The notes beneath the pieces were generated by a model. That model searched no databases and was not told where the DNA came from. It saw only the letters and a list, made by a program, of their open reading frames with translations. 64,000 nucleotides of DNA from Humulus lupulus (taxonomy: Eukaryota > Streptophyta > Magnoliopsida > Rosales > Cannabaceae): the NCBI RefSeq assembly GCF_963169125.1, contig NC_084795.1:262999042-263063041 (forward strand), written 5' to 3'. Made by a program: the position numbers and the translations under genes. This document shows positions 58,490 through 64,000 of the stretch, piece by piece; the first letter of the stretch is position 1; every line of letters begins with the position of its first letter.

Positions 58490-60403
58490 TGTAATGACCC
58501 ACTAATCTAGACTAATTGGACCATTATCGAAACTATACATAAAACTTACATTTTTACGAAAATACCATAATTTATTGAGTAATTTGAAAATAAGAGTTAT
58601 TTACAAATAAACAGAATACTAAGAAGGATTTTGGGATCCCATTGTCTTTAAAACAAAACAAGATTTAAAATAAAAGACATTACATAATAATGCGGAAAAT
58701 ACACATAAAAACCATAAAAACATAAAAGGAGACTATATCCTCGAATCGAATAACGCTCGGCCCCTTGACTCCATTCATCATCGATACACATTCTCCAAGC
58801 GTCACGAATCTTTCCACCTCTAAAGCTTATTTCCTGCACATAAACAGAAAGGAATGAGCCTAATGCCCAGCAAGGAAAATCTAACACATAGTCATAAACA
58901 TAAACATAATGTCATAATAACGTAAAGACATATCATAACACATAATACACTTATTATAATGGCCATTATTACTTGGGGTCCCATAGACTAAACAAGCATA
59001 TGCCCATGGGATTAATGGGGTCCTACTAGCTAAGTAGGTCATATGCCCATAACCCATTTGGGGTCTTGTTAGTCATATGGGTCATATGCCCAAGCCTACA
59101 AACATACACATATACATATCATAACACTTTTAATAACATAAAACATATAGATAACATAAGCACATAACATATTGATTCTAGCCTATTTCCTTACCAAAGT
59201 TACCGAGATTATGGACTGAGTTGGGATTGTTGGAACACTCCTAAAACCATAAGAAAGAGTAAGTCTAAAGAAAGGAGATGAAATGAAAGAGATGGAAAGA
59301 CTAAACCATAGAAAACACACTTACCGACTTATATGCTTAAAAGCTTGGATTCCCTAACCAAAATAAGAATAAGGTTAGGGGACTGAGTAGAAGGTTTTGA
59401 GAAAGGAATTAACATAAAAATACAGAAAAGAACTAGAGTCTTGGGTTTACCTCAAAGATTGCAAGACCAATCTAACATCCACCGAAATACTATAGCACTC
59501 ACTTCCCAAAGTGTTTGATAAGCTTATGATGTTTAAGCTTATAGTTTTTTTTTTTTCCCAAACCAAGTGTTTACACTCTCACACTCACTTAACACTAGCA
59601 GCCTCTGAACTTAGAGCAAATGGTGAATAATGGCTGGGTACTAGGTCCTATTTATAGAGTTTGGGAATGAAAATATCTTGATTTTACTTGAATAAAAATA
59701 ATGGCTTTTTAAGTGAAAATCATTTGAATAATCGTTCAGCAGAGGCTGAAGACTCGTTCAGAAGATGCTGGACTGTTGAAGGAGTTTGAATGGCTGAAGG
59801 GAAAAGAATTCAAATGTATTTGAATTCATGCTGGTGGAGGCGATATATCGCCCCCTATAGGCGATATATCGCCTGGACCTTTGTTCCCGAGGCGACCGTG
59901 CATCGATTCGTGTTTTCCGTATCTACGTGCTGCGACATATCGCCCCCTATAGCTGCGATATATCGGCATACGCTGAATATTTAAACACGAATTTACACAT
60001 TTTTAGCTGAGTTTGAATGGAGTAAACAGCCTTGACTAAGCCCTCAACGTGCTCAAAGCTGCTGACTGACCCTATACATTCAAACTTTTACCCTTATTTA
60101 ATTTAATCCTCAAAAATACTTAATCCTTAATTACCATTCAAAACATGTGCTTAAAATCCTATTGGTTGATGTCTAAACCTTATAATATAATAATATAATC
60201 CTTAATATCAGTCACTTTAATCAAACCTTAGGTTATACTTAATATTCTTAAACTTATAGATTAAACTTAGAAAATCTATAAGTACTACTATGAGTGTCCA
60301 AATAACTCCCGGTCTGAACCAAAAATCCAAAGTAACAATGATAACACTAAACATACTATAATACTACTAAACAATTAGGTAAGTAAAGTTCTTGGACTCT
60401 ACA
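58490..60403 (-). repeat. 5' LTR of the young Tekay element (1,914 bp)
   Basis: It is collinear with 51113-53026 at a constant offset of 7,377, including the same T12 run, tandem repeats and palindromes. The LTR box is at 58826-58882, the TATA at 59648-59657 and the palindrome cluster at 59839-59966. Confidence 0.97.
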
Positions 60404-61507
60404 CTTATCAATACCCAGTTGCATAGATTCCTTTGATCTATTCTCAAGCCTTGACTCACATAGATCAATATCTCCCATAGAATCCCCTTTATCTGAACTT
60501 GTAACCTGCTATTTTGGCTTCTAGACTACCTCCTGAGCGTGTTTACAACTGGATACAGTATGGCCTAGACTCTTGCAACAAGAGCATCGTGTGGGAAGCC
60601 ATTCAAATTCTATAGCCTGCTCCATCAATTGACTTCGTTCATTGATAAAATTAATAGAATGAGGTAGCCGATCAGTAATCTCAACATCCACAAGAACTCT
60701 AGCAAATTTCACCATAGATTTTTCCTTAGTAACCTTATCCATCATCATTGGCTTACCTATTGTGCTAACAAGAGCACTCACACTTTTTAGACCCCAATAT
60801 TGAAGACCCAAGTCTGGCAATCGAATCCAAACCGGAACTGATTTCACCAACCTCATCTTGTCTAAATCTGTCGACCAAGGCCTCAGCAAAACCGGTTTCC
60901 TGTCAAAGTGAACCATTCCTGCTTCCATTACCATATCCCTAGTAGCTTCATCCCTAAATTGGACTAGAGTATGACCTGCATTCATATGAGCAATTCTCTC
61001 TATACCCAACTTTCCCCATATATGATTAATGAATCCTTCAAAAATAGCTAAAGGAGGATTAGCACCTAAAACTACACATACCAGTGCTGATAGCTAGAAG
61101 GATGCCTCCACTTCAGTCTCCTCTTTATCGACTTGAGCTATCAATTTCCCTTCACAAACCAGAGGCTCCTCATATTTGAGCTGGGCACCACCATTAGCTA
61201 CAAAAGACTTCTGAAATTTAGACCACTTATCCTTTGCCAATTCCTGAAAATCTTTCTCCTCAGTTTCAATCGCCCACGACCTGGTACCAGTTACTTTCCC
61301 AGAATTGGGCACTGCACTATCCACCAAAGAATTTTCCTCCCCTACCTCTTGAAACATATCTACCGTACCAGCAAAAACCTCATCCGTGGGATCCCCCCTC
61401 ATAGTATCTTCCTCCTCCACTCCTTCATGACGAACCTTGACATTGTTACTCACAGTCGGAGAAGAACTCAGACCAGGCTTCTGAGTAGTTTTCTTACGCC
61501 TCACCAT
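60404..61507 (-). pseudogene. LINE ORF1, N-terminal part with zinc knuckle
   Basis: ATG at 61507 (MVRRKKTTQKPGL). One frame runs to 60404 with TAG stops at 61094-61096 and 60521-60523 and another just after. The first 140 residues are acidic and low in structure. Then comes a conserved block: ANPPLAIFEGFINHIWGKLGI, FDRKPVLLRPWSTDLDKM, VPVWIRLPDLGLQYWG, and the knuckle RCSCCKSLGHTVSSC (CCHC). This is the DUF4283 plus zf-CCHC arrangement of plant L1 ORF1, an RNA-binding protein for the LINE particle. The Tekay element splits it at 60403. Confidence 0.85.
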
Positions 61508-61572
61508 GGGGAGAGAGAAAACCAATTGCACGCCTTCTCAGTAGTCCTGCTTTTGTTAGTTTGCATGTCTAT

Positions 61573-61586
61573 GCCTCAGAGCCTTT
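61573..61586 (+). repeat. LINE target-site duplication, right copy
   Basis: GCCTCAGAGCCTTT matches 47376-47389 exactly and joins directly to the copia leader. Confidence 0.9.
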
Positions 61587-63901
61587 GGTGATCTTTATTT
61601 TCATGCATGAACATGTTAAAAAATTGAATTATTTGATGAGTTGAGTAATTGGATGGATTTCATGTTTTTTTATGAAGCATGTTGATTCTTATGTGATTAT
61701 TAGTAAATTTGAGTTATTTTGTTGTGTTTTTTACGCAATTAATTTTTATAAATTCTTTATTTGATATAAAACATGGTAAAAATTATTTATAAAACGTTTT
61801 TTGATTGAAAAATTACACAAAATTTTATTGAATTTTTTTTTCGAGTTATGGTCGTGGCCACCCGTTTTCATTGGTCACGGCCTAGGTATCCGACGCTAGT
61901 GGCCGCGACCACCATAAACCCTTGCCCGCGGCCAGCGCACATATTTTACTCAGAAAAGTCTTGTGGCCGCAACCACCAACTTTCACTGGTCGCGGTGTGC
62001 GATAAATGTTTTCTTAAAATTTGAATTTTGAATGTATTTTAATGGGTTGATATAAAAATATCATATTTTTTTTATCATTTAAAAATATCTTTTTTTTTTA
62101 AATACGGTATTTTTTGTTTGATCTTTAAAAAATATATATTTTGTACAAAGATTCAAATTCAAATTTAAAAATAAGTTAACTAATTAATTTTAAATATTTT
62201 TTATATATTAGAATAATATAATTAAGTTATCAAATATTAAAGATATTTTTTTAAATAATTGATATTTTTGAAATCTTTTATTTGAAAATAATAATATATG
62301 ATTATTTTATGGATTTTAATATTTAAATAATTTAAATTTTGAAAATTTGTTGACTATATATTTTTATGGATATTTGAATTTGTTTAAGATATTTTTAAAA
62401 AAAATAGCCAAGGATATTTGTTTTAAAAATTTATAACTGGTTAATTTTTTTTTAAAATATCACGTTTTGCAAACCAATTAATAAAATATTTTTTTTAACA
62501 AATGGGATTTAAATTAACTTTGGTTAATTATTGATAAATCCTATTTAAATTAAATTAATATTTTTCAAAATGACCTAAACTAAGTTGATTGTTGATAAAT
62601 AAAATTTAAATTAACATTTTTTTTAATTGTTGATAAATTTCATTTGAATTGACTTATTTATTTTTGCAAATATTTAATTAATTCGAATTTTGGATAAATT
62701 CTAGAAAATTAATTGTGGTATTTTTGCATAAATTCATAGACTTGCTCATTTAGTAACATGATTAGGCTCATCCAATTATAACATGTCTATTTGCACTATA
62801 TGTGTTATTTTTGCAATTGGGCTTAGATGCATATAGTGACCCATATGTTTTATTTATATATAGATTTTGCTAAATAAAACATTCATAAAATAATAGGTTT
62901 TATTTGGGCCCATTAGAAAATGTAAAGTTTAAATTCCTCTCTTGTGGGTGGTTTCACTTGTGAAGGCCCATTTGCTTTGCATGACTATAGTGAGTCTAAT
63001 CAATTAATAACAATTAATAAAACGAAGGTTTAAATTCCTATCTTTTGGATCTTGTATAGAAGTATGGGGGCCTTAGTAGTGGGAACGACATACTGAACCC
63101 AACCCTCCTCCATTCACGCCCAATTGTTAAGGCCCATTTGCCTTAGTTGGACTTAATTGTATAGGTTCATTATAATCGTTAACCCTAAATATTGATTAGC
63201 AACAGATTAATTATAATTTGATTGAATTTGTTTCAATGTGAGAATTTAAAATTAATAGTAAATTATAGGACTTTGGTTTTAAAAAAATTAATTTTTTAAT
63301 TTTTTGGAGAACCATAGTCATTAATTTTTGAAAAATTAATAATAAAAATACTATTTTTAAGTAATAATGAGATTATTTTAAGAATTATATTTGATCTCCA
63401 ACATTAGTTTAACAAGGTCAATAGCTTAATGGGGCCTCGAGACTCTTTGATTCCTCCCCCTACGAAAGGTGTTCATTAGTTATTTTGACAATGTTATATT
63501 TCAAAAGATAGATAATTATAGGTCAAATTATACTAGACTCACCCCTACGGTGACTTCTAGGACTAAATCTATGATTATCGAAACCGTGGGCTTAGCTCAT
63601 AAGATAATAGATTTTGTTTTCTTATTTTGATTGAATAGTAGGTTGTTAATAATGGTGTCCATTATTAAATGATTTTACAACTCTATTTAACTAATGATAT
63701 TTTTTTTACTTTCGCCAAGCGGAACAACAATATCATAGAATAGTTAAAAACCTAAAGAAATAGAGATATGATTATTTTGGTATGTTTTCTATATCTTACA
63801 TATTTATGGTATATGTTGTGCTATTTCTTGAAGAGTGAATAGAAGTTTTATTGAGCAAATGTGATTGATTTTTATTTTATTGATAATTGGTAGTTTTAAG
63901 T
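61587..63901 (+). other. Long copia 5' leader
   Basis: No coding frame. AT-rich for most of its length. It holds a GC-rich island of GTGGCCGCGACCACC-like repeats (about 61850-62010); a duplication of GTTTAAATTCCTMTCTT, 101 bp apart (62927 and 63028), and of GAAGGCCCATTTGC-like text (about 62960 and 63126); and the 45-bp motif at 63066-63110 shared with the Tekay leader. It ends at the gag ATG. Confidence 0.75.
61850..62010 (+). repeat. GC-rich repeats in the copia leader
   Basis: GTGGCCGCGACCACC (near 61900) and GTGGCCGCAACCACC (near 61961) are two copies. CATTGGTCACGG (near 61868) and CACTGGTCGCGG (near 61985) are two copies about 117 bp apart. CGCGACC-type words stand out against more than 70 percent AT surroundings. 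Confidence 0.6.
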
Positions 63902-64000
63902 ATGGCTGTGTCTACTCCCATCCTTTCTCAACTTTCTATGGAGAAACTCACTAGAAAAAACTTCCTTAAGTGGAAGTTGAATATCAACATGGTGTTGATT
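63902..64000 (+). CDS. gag: Copia gag, first 33 codons (cut by window end)
   Basis: ATG at 63902 opens MAVSTPILSQLSMEKLTRKN and continues FLKWKLNINMVLI to the last base. The EKLT..N(Y/F)..WK.N(I/L)N pattern is the start of copia gag proteins. Unbroken so far. It lies at the end of the leader at the expected place; the remainder lies outside the window. Confidence 0.75.
   Translation, partial: MAVSTPILSQLSMEKLTRKNFLKWKLNINMVLI

Larger units (their letters stand above)
51113..60403 (-). mobile_element. Young complete Tekay-type Ty3/gypsy element with defective gag-protease
   Basis: LTRs of 1,914 bp each (51113-53026, 58490-60403) are offset by a constant 7,377 bp with no difference seen on reading. 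TSD CTTAT lies at 51108-51112 and 60404-60408. On the minus strand: PBS (58476-58487), an unrecognised ORF (58329-57862), leader, damaged gag, protease without its active-site triad, an intact 901-codon RT-RNaseH-integrase ORF and a polypurine tract. It interrupts LINE ORF1. Confidence 0.97.
47390..61572 (-). mobile_element. L1-type LINE, 14-bp TSD, split by a Tekay element
   Basis: GCCTCAGAGCCTTT occurs at 47376-47389 and 61573-61586. The minus strand has ORF1 (ATG at 61507), overlapping ORF2 (ATG at 50845) and an A run at the 3' end (T run at 47387-47396). After removing the Tekay element and its TSD the LINE is about 4.9 kb with a roughly 65-bp 5' untranslated region, so it is near full length. 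Both ORFs carry nonsense codons and ORF2 a frameshift near 48350, so it is inactive. Confidence 0.93.
41149..64000 (+). mobile_element. Ty1/copia element, 5' part, multiply nested
   Basis: LTR, priming region, long leader and the first 33 codons of gag are seen on the plus strand. The rest lies beyond the window. Without insertions the LTR would be about 1.83 kb and the leader about 2.3 kb. Family-B solo LTRs sit in the LTR and an L1 LINE sits in the priming region. The gag start (EKLTRKNFLKWKLNIN) is of copia type. Confidence 0.8.

Noticed and set aside
63066..63110. Shared leader motif as a chance match
   Set aside because: Twenty-three consecutive identical bases followed by further matching blocks at the same spacing are far beyond chance in a 64-kb window; kept as a finding.

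Overview
This window is almost wholly transposable-element DNA from a plant nuclear genome, probably a dicot. The evidence is the mix of Ty3/gypsy chromoviruses (Tekay/Del type), Tat-lineage Ty3/gypsy elements with a second RNase H, a Ty1/copia element, a plant L1 LINE with overlapping ORF1 and ORF2, initiator-Met-tRNA primer binding sites and AT-rich spacers. No host gene, rRNA or tRNA could be supported. The species cannot be named from the sequence.

Layout. 1-5047: minus-strand Tat remnant with broken pol and, antisense to it, a spliced coiled-coil ORF. 5048-7724: minus-strand LTR-type DNA (3' LTR 5048-5899). 7725-11237: very AT-rich spacer with decayed satellite-like and inverted repeats. 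11238-12153: Tat-like solo LTR with a GC-rich 51-bp minisatellite. 12154-14658: LTR and gag of a Tekay-like element. 14659-15368: fragment of LTR family B. 15369-31143: plus-strand Tekay-type element E1, split inside its integrase by a minus-strand family-B element (18649-26997). 31144-41148: plus-strand Tat element, split in gag by a family-B solo LTR (33986-36172, TSD TACAC). 41149-64000: plus-strand Ty1/copia element running off the window. Its 5' LTR is split by a family-B solo LTR (42493-46885), itself split by another family-B solo LTR (43019-45166, TSD ATATC). Its primer-binding region is split by an L1 LINE (47390-61572, 14-bp TSD), itself split by a complete Tekay-type element (51113-60403, TSD CTTAT).

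Relative ages follow from the nesting. The Tat element at 31 kb is older than the copia element, which is older than the LINE, which is older than the 51-60 kb Tekay element. The two 1,914-bp LTRs of that last element show no difference on reading, so it is very young. Even so, its gag lacks a zinc knuckle, its protease lacks a recognisable catalytic triad, and a nonsense codon precedes its intact 901-codon RT-RNaseH-integrase ORF.

Most notable: (1) a 45-bp leader motif shared by the copia element and the Tekay element; (2) an intron-like module in LTRs of several families, in which a donor, a hypervariable minisatellite and a conserved box ending in TGCAG follow one another; (3) a palindromic GGCGAYATRTCGCC motif with CCTATA spacer in the U3 of two unrelated LTR families; (4) an unrecognised 155-codon ORF between the primer binding site and gag of the young Tekay element; (5) a 33-base C homopolymer inside an integrase gene.
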